A program made the translations under genes and the position numbers. Under the pieces are notes generated by a model, which ran no database searches, was not told where the DNA came from, and saw only the letters and a program-made list of their open reading frames with translations. Positions 45,241 through 55,465 of a DNA stretch of 64,000 nt are shown in pieces. This DNA comes from Peromyscus leucopus. Lineage: Eukaryota; Chordata; Mammalia; Rodentia; Cricetidae. Every line of letters begins with the position of its first letter. Position 1 is the stretch's first letter. The stretch spans positions 46,014,456-46,078,455 of the forward strand of contig NC_051070.1 of the NCBI RefSeq assembly GCF_004664715.2. The letters run 5' to 3'.

Positions 45241-46528
45241 TGAGGAGGGATGAGGGGGAGGCAGAGGAGTATGTGGTGGTTCTTTCCGCGTGCCTCCTTT
45301 GCTGGGCATGGTGTATAGAGTCCCTCCCCTACAGCGGCACAAGTGGACTAACCGCTTCATCCAAGCCTCCAGCCTTTTCTTCGTTAGCCCACACTTTGCC
45401 ATTGCTTGCCTAGTCAATGCTAAGTAAGAAGGAGTACGGCCAACCCCTTGAATGGACATGACTTCTGAGGCCATAAACACAGGCACCTCCAGAACGATGC
45501 TTGGCCATGTCTCTAGAACTCTTGGAGAATATTAGATTATCTGTCTTCTTCCTCTCTATTGCCAGATGTTCCATAATGAACCTATTCCTGAGTTCTATAG
45601 AAAAATCTAAGTAATCTTTCCAGATAGATTTTTACTGAGCAGCTGACCAATATTAAGGCAAAATACACAGCAAACAGATGATAGAATCAGAGTTGAGAGA
45701 ACTTGTTTTCAATTCTACATTAACTCTTAGATTTATTTTCCCCTAATGTCCATGAAAAAAACGGATCACTATAAAACAACACCACCACCTAAACACTGTT
45801 CACCACTTTTCTATGAGCCTTCCCTTAAAGTGATTTCTTTATTAGGTTCACACCTTCCATTTTTAACAGCAAGCCTGAGTCCAGTGGAGGATATTTTAAA
45901 ATGAACATTATCCAATATTTAACAAAATGGTAACTAAAATAAGCCCCCCAACTCATGCTCAAACTTTAAAATATTATCTTTTATAACAAAAAAACTAAAA
46001 CTCTAAAATGCGAAGATGGTACAGATAGCGAGATATCAAAGACTCGGTGGTTTTTCTTGATAAGGAAGGAAGGTTGTAGATAATAACTGAATGAAGTTAC
46101 TAACAGAGACATGTTAAAAGGTAAGAGTATCTTAAATGAGGGAGGATCATGTAGAATATTAAATGGAATGAATGAATGTTTTTTAAGCAAAAGTAAATCT
46201 TGTGAATTCAAAGGAAATTAGAAAAGAGAAACAAGAAAAGAAAAAAAAACAGCAGTAAATAGAAAGTAGTCCTAAGATGACATCATCCCAAATGAGAACA
46301 GAAGGGACCACCAAACACCAAATCAAAGGGCTGCACACTTAAAGAAAAACTCCAATAGTGACACTGACTATACACTGACTATAGTTACACCACAACTCTA
46401 CAACACAGATGGTTATACTATATAATACAGCGGCCAACTACACAGTCTGAAAAGTAAACTTCAGGTGACTCAAGATAGAAAGAAGAGTTTATTTTTTATA
46501 TCTCTCTATATAACATTATACATAACAT
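45241..46528. other. unassigned AT-rich sequence
   Basis: No gene or repeat recognised. Confidence 0.4.
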
Positions 46529-46549
46529 ATAATATATATATATATATAT
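46529..46549. repeat. short (TA)n tract
   Basis: About nine TA units. Confidence 0.9.
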
Positions 46550-46587
46550 TCATTCACACATATGAATGCCAGAAAATAAAACCAAAC

Positions 46588-46766
46588 TAGATGTCCACCA
46601 ACAGATGAACCAGGACACATACACACAATGAAATGTTCTGAAGCCATAAAGAAAATGAGATGAAATATGTGCATGAAAATGGATGCAACTGGAAATCATG
46701 TTAAACAAAGTACTGAGGAAGACAACCAACAGGACTGTTTTCCCTCAGATGCAGCAGCTACATTTA
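46588..46766 (+). mobile_element. rodent L1 ORF2 3' end
   Basis: AGATGTCCACCAACAGATGAA, CAATGAAATGTTCTGAAGCC, GAAAATGGATGCAACTGGAAA and GTACTGAGGAAGACAACC follow the end of rodent L1 ORF2. The reading frame is broken. Confidence 0.8.
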
Positions 46767-46914
46767 AAATGATGTGTGTGTGTTTACATGTGTATTTATG
46801 TGTGTGTTTACATGTATATTTACATGTACATGTTTATATGTGTATTTATGTGTGTGTTTATATGTGTATTTACGTGTGTGTGTTTATATGTGTATTTATG
46901 TGTGGGTGTTTGTT
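46767..46914. repeat. minisatellite of ~24-26 bp units
   Basis: About six diverged units built on GTGTGTGTTTATATGTGTATTTA, with ACATG variants. It sits within the L1. Confidence 0.85.
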
Positions 46915-47130
46915 AAACATAGAACTAGAAAAGAATAACAGGAATGTAGGAAGAAATCTTAAGAGAGGCGGAAGGTAAAAGGAGGAGGAGAGGTAAACAC
47001 TTGGAGGGGGAGGCACTGGAGAGGGGTGTAGGGGAGGGAGTGGGGGTCATACATGACACACATGGATGAGAGATGCCATGATGAAACTACTTTACATCCT
47101 AACTAAAAATTAATGAAAAGATTAAAACAA
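46915..47130 (+). mobile_element. rodent L1 3' UTR continuation
   Basis: ACTAGAAAAGAATAACAGG, GAAATCTTAAGAGAGGCGG and the purine-rich GGAGGGGGAGGCACTGGAG stretch resemble the polypurine 3' UTR of rodent L1, ending in AAAGATTAAAACAAAC. Confidence 0.65.
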
Positions 47131-47944
47131 ACATTAATTCACAAAAAAGAAAAAGAATGTGGCTAGGGGAATACTTGAAGAAGGCAGACTTCAACAAATG
47201 AGTAATTCCAGAAAGAAATGAATGTACTTTACAATGACAGAGCCATTATCGAAGTGAAGGGACCATTTCCTTAGTGCAGCATCCCATCCAGAATGTCTAC
47301 TCCCAAGAGTATGATTTACACTAAAAACTGGCAAGAGTAAGGTTTAAACATTCCTTTCTTGGGAAGTGACAGCCCAGTATGGCCACAGTTAATCATAACA
47401 ACATTAATGTTAAGTAGCTTGGCAGGGTTTAGCAGTCTGGGAGGTCACTAAGGGTGGACTTTCTCGTGGTCAGCTTTGGGCCTCGCCTTCCACTTCCCTA
47501 GCAACACCAGGAAGGAATCCATCACAACTGTCCCTCCTTGGGATATCAAGTACCATAAGAAAAGGTGGAGGTAGCTGGACTCTGTTGAGCCCCATTGAAG
47601 GAAAACTACCTTCTCCTGGTCAAAGGAAGGATATCTGTGTTCTGTCTTTTGGCTCTGCGCAGAAACACAACATTCTGATCTATTCCAAAATTTTAGCATT
47701 AAATGCCACTGTCTTCTCTTCCTCTCTCAAGAGTGAATCCAACTGGGCTTGCCAAGCACTCCTCCTTGAGATCACTCCACAGGATGGAAAAAACTCTAAG
47801 GAGATGGGAAGAATAATTATCCCCTCATAAGGTTATACTTAGACTTTCAGAAAGCACTCCCTTCCTGCAGTTGTTTACGGAGCTCCCGCTGGGCAGCACA
47901 GCCCGAAGACTGCCTATTTTTTTTTTTCCGGAGTTCTACCTCAA
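47131..47944. other. unassigned sequence
   Basis: Frames on both strands at 47448-47830 overlap and have no recognisable content. No repeat identified. Confidence 0.4.
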
Positions 47945-48458
47945 TGTGGTGGTATTGTGTTCACCAAAATATTGTGTACTCTAATAAAAATATCTGGGGT
48001 CAGAGAACAGACAGCCATAGATACAAAGGCTAGAAAATGGTGGCACTCACACCTTTAATCCTAGCATCCCAGAGATAGAAATCCCTCTGGATCTCTGTGA
48101 GTTCAAGGCCACATTGGAAATAGCCAAGCATGGTGACACGCCTTTAATCCCAGAAAGCCAGCCTTTAATCCCAGGGAGTGGTGGTAGAAAGCAGGAAGAT
48201 ATATAAGGCGTGAGGGTGAGAAACTAGAAGCATTTTTGGCCTGGTTAGGAATTTGGCCTGGTTAAGCATTTGGCTGGTTAAGCATTCAGGCTTTTGAGCA
48301 GCAGTTCAGCTGAGACCCATTCGGGATGAGGACTCAGAGGCCTCCAGTCTGAGGAGACAAGACCAGCTGAGGATCTGGCCAGGTGAGATAGCTGTGGTTT
48401 GTTCTGTCTCTCTGATCTACCAGCATGGACCCCAATAACTCGCCTGGTTACATCTACA
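47945..48458 (+). mobile_element. solo ERVK-like LTR with perfect 6 bp duplication
   Basis: Runs TGTGGTGGTATTGTG to CATCTACA (514 bp). CCTCAA precedes (47939-47944) and follows (48459-48464) it exactly, the hallmark of ERVK-class integration and later LTR-LTR recombination. Inside are B1-like segments (CACACCTTTAATCC, CTCTGTGAGTTCAAGGCC, CGCCTTTAATCCC), a TATATAAGGCG box near 48199 and a tandem TTTGGCCTGGTTA/TTTGGCTGGTTAAGC run near 48236-48290. Related in plan to the LTRs at 28833 and 56394. Confidence 0.92.
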
Positions 48459-48464
48459 CCTCAA

Positions 48465-48940
48465 AAAGCACAACTTTTTCTTTCCCTTCTTTCTGTTTCT
48501 TTTTTAGATACTGGCCAAGAACCTAAGTCTATTTTCCTTGACACTTAAGGCTTTCTCACTTTCCTGTCTAAAGACACACCCAGCCATAAACACACCCCTT
48601 TTTACAGCTGCTTGCCAACCTCCATTGAAGACTATCGCTGTTTTCTTAAACCCTAACTCAAGACACACAGCTGCCTCTTCCTCTTCTCCATGTCCCTCTT
48701 TCTCCAAGCTGCACAAATTTACACCTCGCCTGCTCTGCTGTTTTCCTTCCAAACTCTAATAAAATAGTCATCAAACTTCCTTCTGAGTCCATTCTTAATT
48801 CTTTTATTAATGAGACTAAGAACCCCAAAGGCCAACTGACTCCCCCAATAGCATTATCTGCTAAGTTTAACCTAAATGTGTAGAATATTAAACTCAGCAA
48901 AGCAGAACTGATCTAGGAAACATACTTGCCAAGCACACTT
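48465..48940 (+). mobile_element. possible older LTR-like sequence
   Basis: TCCAAACTCTAATAAAATAG (about 48747) followed by CCTTCTGAGTCCATTCTTAA and AATGAGACTAAGAACCCC looks like the polyadenylation and U5 part of an LTR. The family is not recognised and boundaries are uncertain. Confidence 0.3.
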
Positions 48941-48954
48941 AAAAATATTCCTTG

Positions 48955-49101
48955 GCCCGGGCGGTGGTGGCGCACGCCTTTAATCCCAGCACTCGGGAGG
49001 CAGAGCCAGGCGGATCTCTGTGAGTTCGAGGCCAGCCTGGGCTACCAAGTGAGCTCCAGGAAAGGCGCAAAGCTACACAGAGAAACCCTGTCTCGAAAAA
49101 C

Positions 49102-49128
<27 letters not shown>
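48955..49128 (+). mobile_element. young full-length B1 with 14 bp target duplication
   Basis: An essentially intact B1 (GCCCGGGCGGTGGTGGCGCA, GAGGCCAGCCTGGGCTACC, GAAAGGCGCAAAGCTACACAG, CTGTCTCGAAAAACC) with a pure A-tail of about 26. The flanking 14-mer AAAAATATTCCTTG occurs at 48941-48954 and again after the tail, at about 49129-49142. The internal GAAAGGCGCAAAGC variant is, as I recall, common in cricetids. Confidence 0.96.
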
Positions 49129-49136
<8 letters not shown>

Positions 49137-49142
49137 TCCTTG

Positions 49143-49400
49143 GTAGCTTATCTCCCACTCAAGAAAAACAGTCCCTGACCCCTGCTCATGCAGGCAACTC
49201 AAATTCAATGGATCTCTCACACATACAAAGAAAAGATGTGAAAGCAGTTGTGGGGTAGGCATGGAAAGAAGGCATTTATTGGGAGACAAGAGGATAATGG
49301 AAGTGGAGGGATTTGATCAAAGAATATTATATATATGCAATTATGCAATTATAACTGAATAAATTTAGAAATGCTTTCCATTAAATATCTCTGTGTGTGT
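49143..49400. other. unassigned sequence
   Basis: Nothing recognised. Confidence 0.4.
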
Positions 49401-49456
<56 letters not shown>

Positions 49457-49458
49457 AG
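49401..49458. repeat. (GA)n microsatellite
   Basis: GA repeat with AAAGAG and GGAGAG interruptions. Confidence 0.96.
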
Positions 49459-49625
49459 CGCACTGTGAGTACCTGTAGAGGTCTAGAGATGGCATAGGAT
49501 CTCCTGACACTGGACTTAGAGGTCAGCCAGCTGACACGGGCTAGGAACACGTGGGTCTTCGCAGGAGCAGCAAGGATGCTTAAGTACCCTGCCCTTTCCA
49601 GTCCCAACACAAAAGAACTTTTAAA

Positions 49626-49768
49626 GAATCCCAGCACTCGGAGGCAGAGCCAGATGGATCTCTGTGAGTTTGAGGCCAGGCTGGTCTACAGAGCGAGATC
49701 CAGGACAGGCATCTCAACAAACAACACAGAAAAACCTTGTCTCAAAAAACAAAATAAATAAATAAATG
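49626..49768 (+). mobile_element. 5'-truncated B1
   Basis: AATCCCAGCACTCGGAGGCAG, GAGTTTGAGGCCAGGCTGG, CTACAGAGCGAGATCCAGG and CCTTGTCTCAAAAAAC, with an AAATAAATAAATAAATG tail. Confidence 0.93.
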
Positions 49769-49781
49769 TTTTAGTTTAAGA

Positions 49782-50806
49782 AAAATTTTTTAATAGATCA
49801 TATATGTGAACATAAAAGTCCATAAGAGAATCAAATCATATAAAATATTATCTGTTCATAAATCATTTAAATAAATCAGTAACATAGTACAGAAATGTAA
49901 TCCAATATGCCAAATATTGGGAAATTTCTAAATCCACCTGTGCGTTCAAAAAGAAATTGTACGCCAAAATTAAAAACAGAACTGAATACTAATAATATAT
50001 TAAAATTTGTCAAAACACTTTACAAAGTAATGATTAGAAGAAGTTTTGAGGATTTATATTAAGGAATAAATAAGGCTTAATGTCAATGATCTATGCTGTC
50101 AACATAAGGAGAAAGGAAGCTTTAATAAAGTAGAAAAAAAGTGAAATAGAAAAAAGACAAACAATAATAAATGTCAGCAAACCCAATCTTGATTCTCAGA
50201 AATAAATCAAAAAGAAGAAAACACATGATCCAGCAGTTCTGTTACTGCCCTAATACCCAAGCGTGGTACCTGCATTACAAGAAAGGAAAACTGTAAACCA
50301 ATATAACTCACAGACAAAGATACAAGAATTCCTAAGAAAGCATTTGCAAACCAAGACTAGCAAATAAAATTAAAAATAGTACCCCATGGATATAGTATTT
50401 AACCCAAAATGCAAGGCTATTTCAACATTCTAAACTTAAAAGATTAAGTCAACATATACTGACAAAATCATGAATGGGAAAAATATATCTGCAAAGAACA
50501 CAGGTGTGGAAAGGACATGGAACCCAAATGAACACATGATTAAGAAAAACAACCAACTAAAATCTCCCAGTACTGGAAACAAAATGAAGTCTAATAAAAC
50601 CCATCTTTGGATGTCCTAGCCTAATGCTAGCATACTACACACACTTCTTCCATGGTCAGGAAGGATTCTCTTTGCCCACTTCTCCTTGGTGACATAGTCA
50701 TCACAGACAGTGTCAGAGAACAATGAAGAAGTAAATTTATATTTGGCTGTTCCTTTTCTCTGTCCACAAAACCAGGGTTCCCACACATTCATAAAATTTA
50801 TTCAGT
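49782..50806 (+). mobile_element. old L1 (L1M) ORF2 fossil, left part
   Basis: AATCTTGATTCTCAGAAATAAATC, CCATGGATATAGTATTTAACCC, AAATGCAAGGCTATTTCAACATTC and GACAAAATCATGAATGGG follow the order of the L1 reverse-transcriptase reading region. Many stops; not functional. Interrupted by the B2 at 50807. Confidence 0.75.
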
Positions 50807-50959
50807 GGGACTGGAGAGATGGCTCAGAGGTTCAGAGCATTGCTGCCCTTCCAGAGGACCTGAGTTCAATTCCTAGCAACCACATGGTAGCTCACAACCA
50901 CCTATAATGAGATCTGATGCCCTCTTCTGGCATGCAGACATATATGCAGACTGTATACA

Positions 50960-51022
<63 letters not shown>

Positions 51023-51023
51023 T
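50807..51023 (+). mobile_element. B2 SINE
   Basis: GGGACTGGAGAGATGGCTCAG, CCTTCCAGAGGACCTGAGTTC, GCAACCACATGGTAGCTCAC and CCCTCTTCTGGCATGCAG, with the tail expanded to (GA)n. The flanks AAATTTATTCAGT (50794-50806) and AAATGTATTTAGT (51024-51036) match at 11 of 13 positions. Confidence 0.95.
50962..51016. repeat. (GA)n microsatellite in B2 tail
   Basis: About 27 uninterrupted GA units. Confidence 0.98.
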
Positions 51024-51748
51024 AAATGTATTTAGTAAAGCTAGATAATATAAAAATTAAGACAGATAGCTCACCTTGCAGTTTCCCAACTCTAAAATGG
51101 TCCAATAGCAATGAGCACTCAGGACAAACAGGACTTTGGATTTGGTTCCTTTTTCCAAGTTCCTTATTGGGCAGGGCAGTAGCAAGCCTGGGCTCCAATT
51201 GCCCACATGATCAATGCTCTGAAGGGGAGCACTGTCACTAAGCTATGATGCTCTGAAGGGGAGGAGGGGGAAGTGCATACTCAAATAGTTCTTACTTACA
51301 ATGTTATGAAGACACAACTCTCAGAAATTGGCAAATATCTGTACAGAAAAGTCACGTCTATGTCTATATACCACCAAGTAATAACAATATACCTGAAAGA
51401 ATACTTCTTCTAACAGCATTTTCAGATGTTAAATGGAAAAAAGTGTAACAAACATGAAAGACCCCTCTTTTTCAAACTGTAAAATGCTATAGAAAATGAA
51501 GATGTAAGTGATGGCCCATATACCTGGTGATGAAATAGAAGTATTAATAGTATCAAAGTGTTATCAACATAATTTCTACAAAAATTGACATGACACTAAC
51601 TTCTTGTCATACAAAAATATGAATGATCTAGTTATCAAAAAATCCTGAAAAAGAGCAAAGTTGAAGGATTTTTATAGGATTCTATTCAAAATTTAGCAAA
51701 AAGCTATACTACCAAAGAAATGTACAATTCATGTATTTGAGTTGTCAT
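51024..51748 (+). mobile_element. old L1 (L1M) ORF2 fossil, right part
   Basis: CAAAAATTGACATGACACTAAC, AAAAATCCTGAAAAAGAGC, AAAGTTGAAGGATTTTTATAG and AAAAGCTATACTACCAAAG continue the L1 reverse-transcriptase C-terminal region. Confidence 0.65.
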
Positions 51749-52156
51749 TGTGGGATGTCTTTCTGTATGCTGTGAATATGCGTTGCTCTGATTGGTTGAT
51801 AAATAAAGCTGCATTGGCCTATGGCAGGGCAGGATGGAGCCAGGTGGAAAAATCCAAGAGAGATAATGGGAGGAGAAAGGAGAGAGGGGCAGACACTGTT
51901 ACCGCCACCAGGAGAAGCAAGATGTAAAAGTACCAGTAAGCTACAAGCCATGTGGCAAAGTATAGATTTATAGAAATGGGTTAATTTAAGATGTAAAAGC
52001 TAGCTAGTGAGAAGCCTGAGTCATTAGGCCATATAGTTTGAAAATAATATAAGCCTCTGTGTGTTTATTTGGGACCAAGTGGCTGCAGAACGCAGGTGGG
52101 AGAGATTCGTCCTGACTGCAGGGCCCAAGCAGGACACAGGAAAACTTTCAGCTACA
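51749..52156 (+). mobile_element. solo ERVK-like LTR
   Basis: Runs TGTGGGATGTCTTTCTGTATG to TTTCAGCTACA (408 bp). It holds CTCTGATTGGTTGATAAATAAAGC, GCCTATGGCAGGGCAGGATGG and TATAAGCCTCTGTGTGTTTATTTGGG. No matching 6 bp flank was found; it sits exactly between L1 and MaLR sequence. Confidence 0.85.
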
Positions 52157-52169
52157 AATCACAATACCC

Positions 52170-52411
52170 AACACAATCATGGTGGGAAGTGAGACCACAG
52201 AGGAGGCATTTACTGGGCTGATGCCACTATAAAAAGGGCTTGCAGGCTCACTCTCTCACGCATACCCTTGCACCAACTTCCATGTGAGCCCTCACTGCAT
52301 GCCAGAGCCATGATCATGGACTCCCCAGCCTCCACACTTGTGAGAAATGTTTCCTCATTATAAATTACTCAGAGCTAGATATTTTGCCACCACAGTACAA
52401 ATGGATTAAGT
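52170..52411 (+). mobile_element. old MaLR 5' LTR (3' part)
   Basis: AAGTGAGACCACAGAGGAGG, CTTCCATGTGAGCC, AGCCTCCACACTTGTGAG, CATTATAAATTACTCAGAGC and GATATTTTGCCACCACAG match the 3' half of an MLT1/MST-type LTR. Confidence 0.75.
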
Positions 52412-52439
52412 CCAAACTAGTTCCACAGAAGTAGGGTGT

Positions 52440-53807
52440 AGCTATAACAATATTAAAAAAAAAAGAAAAAAAAAAAAAAAGTGAAAGCAGCTTTGGGAGC
52501 TGACAACAGGCAGAGGCCAGAATAGTTTTGAAGTGAATACTGAGGAAATCGAGGATTGCTGTGAGTCAGGCATCTGGGTGGTGCTGGTGAGATGGTCAGA
52601 AGACAAGGATTTCCAGTGCAAGTCCTTAGTCATCCTAGGGCTTCCCCAAGTGATGGTGGGAATCTGACAGAGATACGAAGCGATCACTCCTCAGAAGGAA
52701 TGAAGGGGAAGTACTGGGAACTGGAGGAAGAGGCAAACTTGCTACGATGCAGCAAAGAACTTGGCTGAGTTCCCTCAGTGTCCTAAGACTTCGGGGAAGG
52801 CAGAATTTAAAGTAATGGACTAGGAGAGTTGGCAGAAAAAATCTCTAATCAGCAAAGCATGCGAGGTAGGTGCTGTGTTGTTTCTTATAGCAAAATTTTA
52901 GACCATAGTAATGATTTAAAGATGGTATTAACAGAAATGGAAGGAGAAGATAAAAGTTTGGACGTTCTCAGCGAGGCCATGTAAGCAATAAGGCCTAATG
53001 TTAGGGAAGAAAAACCAAGTGTGTATCCAAGCAACCATTGGGTAAATGGGTTAACACAGAGAGAAGAAACCATACCCAATTCAGAAGGACAATGGGAGAT
53101 GGGCTGGCAAATATTTTAGAGTTCACTATGAGGGGCTGTCATGCCCATCCTGAGTCTGGGGAGCTAGGGCTTGGGGAGCAGACAGTCTCAGAGGAGGAGT
53201 TCAGGGAATGTATGGGGGTTTAGGGCTCTTTGCTCAGGGCTGCCACATTCCAGCACTGGACTCCTTGGATATCCCAACTGTGGTGCCAGTGGGCCATGTG
53301 GAACCTTGGCAGCTGCCCCATAGGGCTTTAACTGGCAGGCCTTGGCAGAATCTTGAGGTGCTAATTTACAGGAGTTACGTGCAAGAGCTACCCCAAAACC
53401 CCTAAACATGGAGCCAGCAGCATGCAATGTCAGCCTTGAAAAGCTGAAGACAAAGAATTTCAGTGTGAAAACTCAAGTTGGGGCTTGCATTTAACAGACC
53501 TGGGGCAGAGGGGGATGAATTCTCAGCCCAGTGGGTCTGGAAGGCAGGAAACAAACGCCAAGATTATTTCCAGGTTTAAGACTTACAAAGGATTTGCATT
53601 CCTTTATTCCTCTTTTCTATGTCCCCTTGTCAGAAGGCAATGTCAAATGCAAGCCCATCCTTCCATTGTATTTCAGAAGCATGTGACCTCTGGGCTCACA
53701 GCCTCACAGCTGCAGGGAAATTTGATGCTGGAAGAAATTAAGAGACTGAAGCCAAGGGATAGAATGACAGGAGGAGGAGGAGGAGATGAATCTGGGGCTC
53801 TGGGTCA
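52440..53807 (+). mobile_element. old MaLR internal region
   Basis: GCAAACTTGCTACGATGCAGC, AAAGAACTTGGCTGAGTTCC, TGTCCTAAGACTTCGGGG, ATGGACTAGGAGAGTTGGC, ATCTCTAATCAGCAAAGCATG and CATTGTATTTCAGAAGCATGTGACC occur in the order known for MST/MLT-type MaLR interiors. MaLR interiors encode no known functional protein. The frame at 53485-53895 runs through this region and into the LTR. Confidence 0.8.
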
Positions 53808-53960
53808 AAAGTTATGGTCTGAATTTGTTCCCATCAAATTCATATGCTATATATTTCAGCTCCAGGGCCATGAACTTGGGAGGTGGGGCCTCTAGGGTGA
53901 TGTTTAGATGTTGAGCTTTGTCCTCAGGACAAGATCAATGCCAGATAAAAGTTTCCACAA
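53808..53960 (+). mobile_element. old MaLR 3' LTR (5' part)
   Basis: TGGTCTGAATTTGTTCCCATC, then TGAACTTGGGAGGTGGGGCC, follow a purine-rich GGAGGAGGAGGAGATG tract. This is the start of the 3' LTR of the element beginning at 52170; the rest of the LTR is lost. Confidence 0.7.
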
Positions 53961-54033
53961 AGGTTCCTAAGCCTTTTAGAAGGAAGACCCCCATTTCATA
54001 AAGAACTATTTTCATATTCCCCATTGAGTTGTA

Positions 54034-54076
54034 GCCCCCCCGCCCCCCCCCCCCCCCCCGCCTCTCTCTCTCTCTC
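54034..54076. repeat. poly(C) and (CT)n tract
   Basis: About 25 mostly C residues broken by two G, followed by CT units. Confidence 0.95.
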
Positions 54077-55149
54077 ATGAGTTTCATTTTCTGAGACTCT
54101 TGTCTTGCTCTCTAGCTGCCCGGGTGACTACCTCAGCTCTGAGTGGCTAATGTGCCTGACTTTTTCCTGTCTTAGAGATCACAAGGCAGTGGTTCCAGGG
54201 CTGAGAAATACAGAGCTCATGGGTAAAAAGAAGGGATACCATAAACGTACCAAGCTATAAGGTACTCACAGACAAGCCTAGTGATCAAGGCCCCACACTG
54301 ATACAGAAATACAAAGAAGCAAACGCCAGAGCCGAATGGAGCTCACTAAGAATGGATGAGCTCTGTCCGGGAAACAAAGCAAGCAGCGCCCTCTGGGACC
54401 AGCCAAAATACCAAAGTCCTTACTTTTTTGGCCACGGAGTTTGCCACCTAAGAAACTATACTTCCCAATTTGAAGCCTATCCAGTTGAATAAGCTAACTG
54501 TGGCCTCCTCTCTTAGGCTGACAGAGAACATGTCAGAACTCATATCCTGCTTCTGAGACCTGAGGGCAACATTCCCAAGTTCAGGTATAAAGAAAAGAAC
54601 ATGTGGCATGTATGCCTAATCTTCTCTTCAAGGCGACACACTTGAAAAGAGAAATCAAGATTTATCTCTCTAACTGTAATCATTCCAAGAGCAAGGCAGA
54701 GAATTAATAGTGTTTCATTTTGGGGGGAAATTGTCTAAAGTTAATATAAATTACATAGGCTATTATTGAAAAATCACACATATAAATCTGATGTTTCTCT
54801 CAGGATTGTGTTTGCAGATTTATAGACCCTATGCAATATAAATGAGAATGAGGAAGCAACGATCTTATTCACTATTCTCACGCTGCACACGGCAAGTGAT
54901 CTATATCCACACCACGTTCTCTCTGCTCAGGCTACTCTGGTCTGCAGCTGCTCTCTGAACTACCAGGTTCTGTCCTACCATCCCTGAGGGGCACGGCACA
55001 GGTCTCCTCTCCTATGGAAGCCCTTTCGATGCCCCTCCTTATGAGCGATCTCCCTTACCGCCTGCTCAAACAACACCCTCACCTCCAAACTCTCGCAGGG
55101 GTTCAAGCCCTTAGCTATGGCTCAGCTCCATCTGCCCGGGACAGCTTGG
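54077..55149. other. unassigned sequence; AT-rich unique block 54640-54860
   Basis: No gene or repeat recognised. 54640-54860 (with AATTAATAG, GTTAATATAAATTAC and GCAATATAAATGAG) is AT-rich and repeat-free. Confidence 0.3.
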
Positions 55150-55465
55150 GGATCACTACTAAAATGCTTCAGAGGAACATTTTGGATTCTGCATTCTTTC
55201 AGATGTTGTAACATTTGCATTCACATAATGAGACATCTTGGGATGAGAACCAAGTCTAAACATGAAATTCATTTATGTATCACATACGCATACCTGAAAT
55301 GTTACATAGTATTTTTAGTGTGCTTATATTTTGACTACAGCCTGTCACATGAAGTCAGGCACAGAATCTTTCCACTTGTGGTCTCAAGTTAGCACCGAGG
55401 AGAATGTTTTCTATTTTAGGACATTTCAAATTTCTGATTTCTGTGTTAGGGATGCTCAATCTGAA
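55150..55465 (+). mobile_element. Tigger-like nonautonomous DNA transposon
   Basis: AACATTTTGGATTCTGC, CATTTGCATTCACATAATGAG, ACATCTTGGGATGAGAACC, AAGTCTAAACATGAAATTC, ATTTATGTATCACATACGC, CCTGTCACATGAAGTCAGGC, TTTCCACTTGTGG and GGGATGCTCAATCTG follow, in order, a mammalian-wide element whose ends read as CAGGTTGAGTATCCC and its inverse. The left end is eroded. No transposase is encoded. Confidence 0.85.

Noticed and set aside
46767..46914. CRISPR-like array of ~25 bp units
   Set aside because: Units abut with no unique spacers, and the setting is a mammalian L1.
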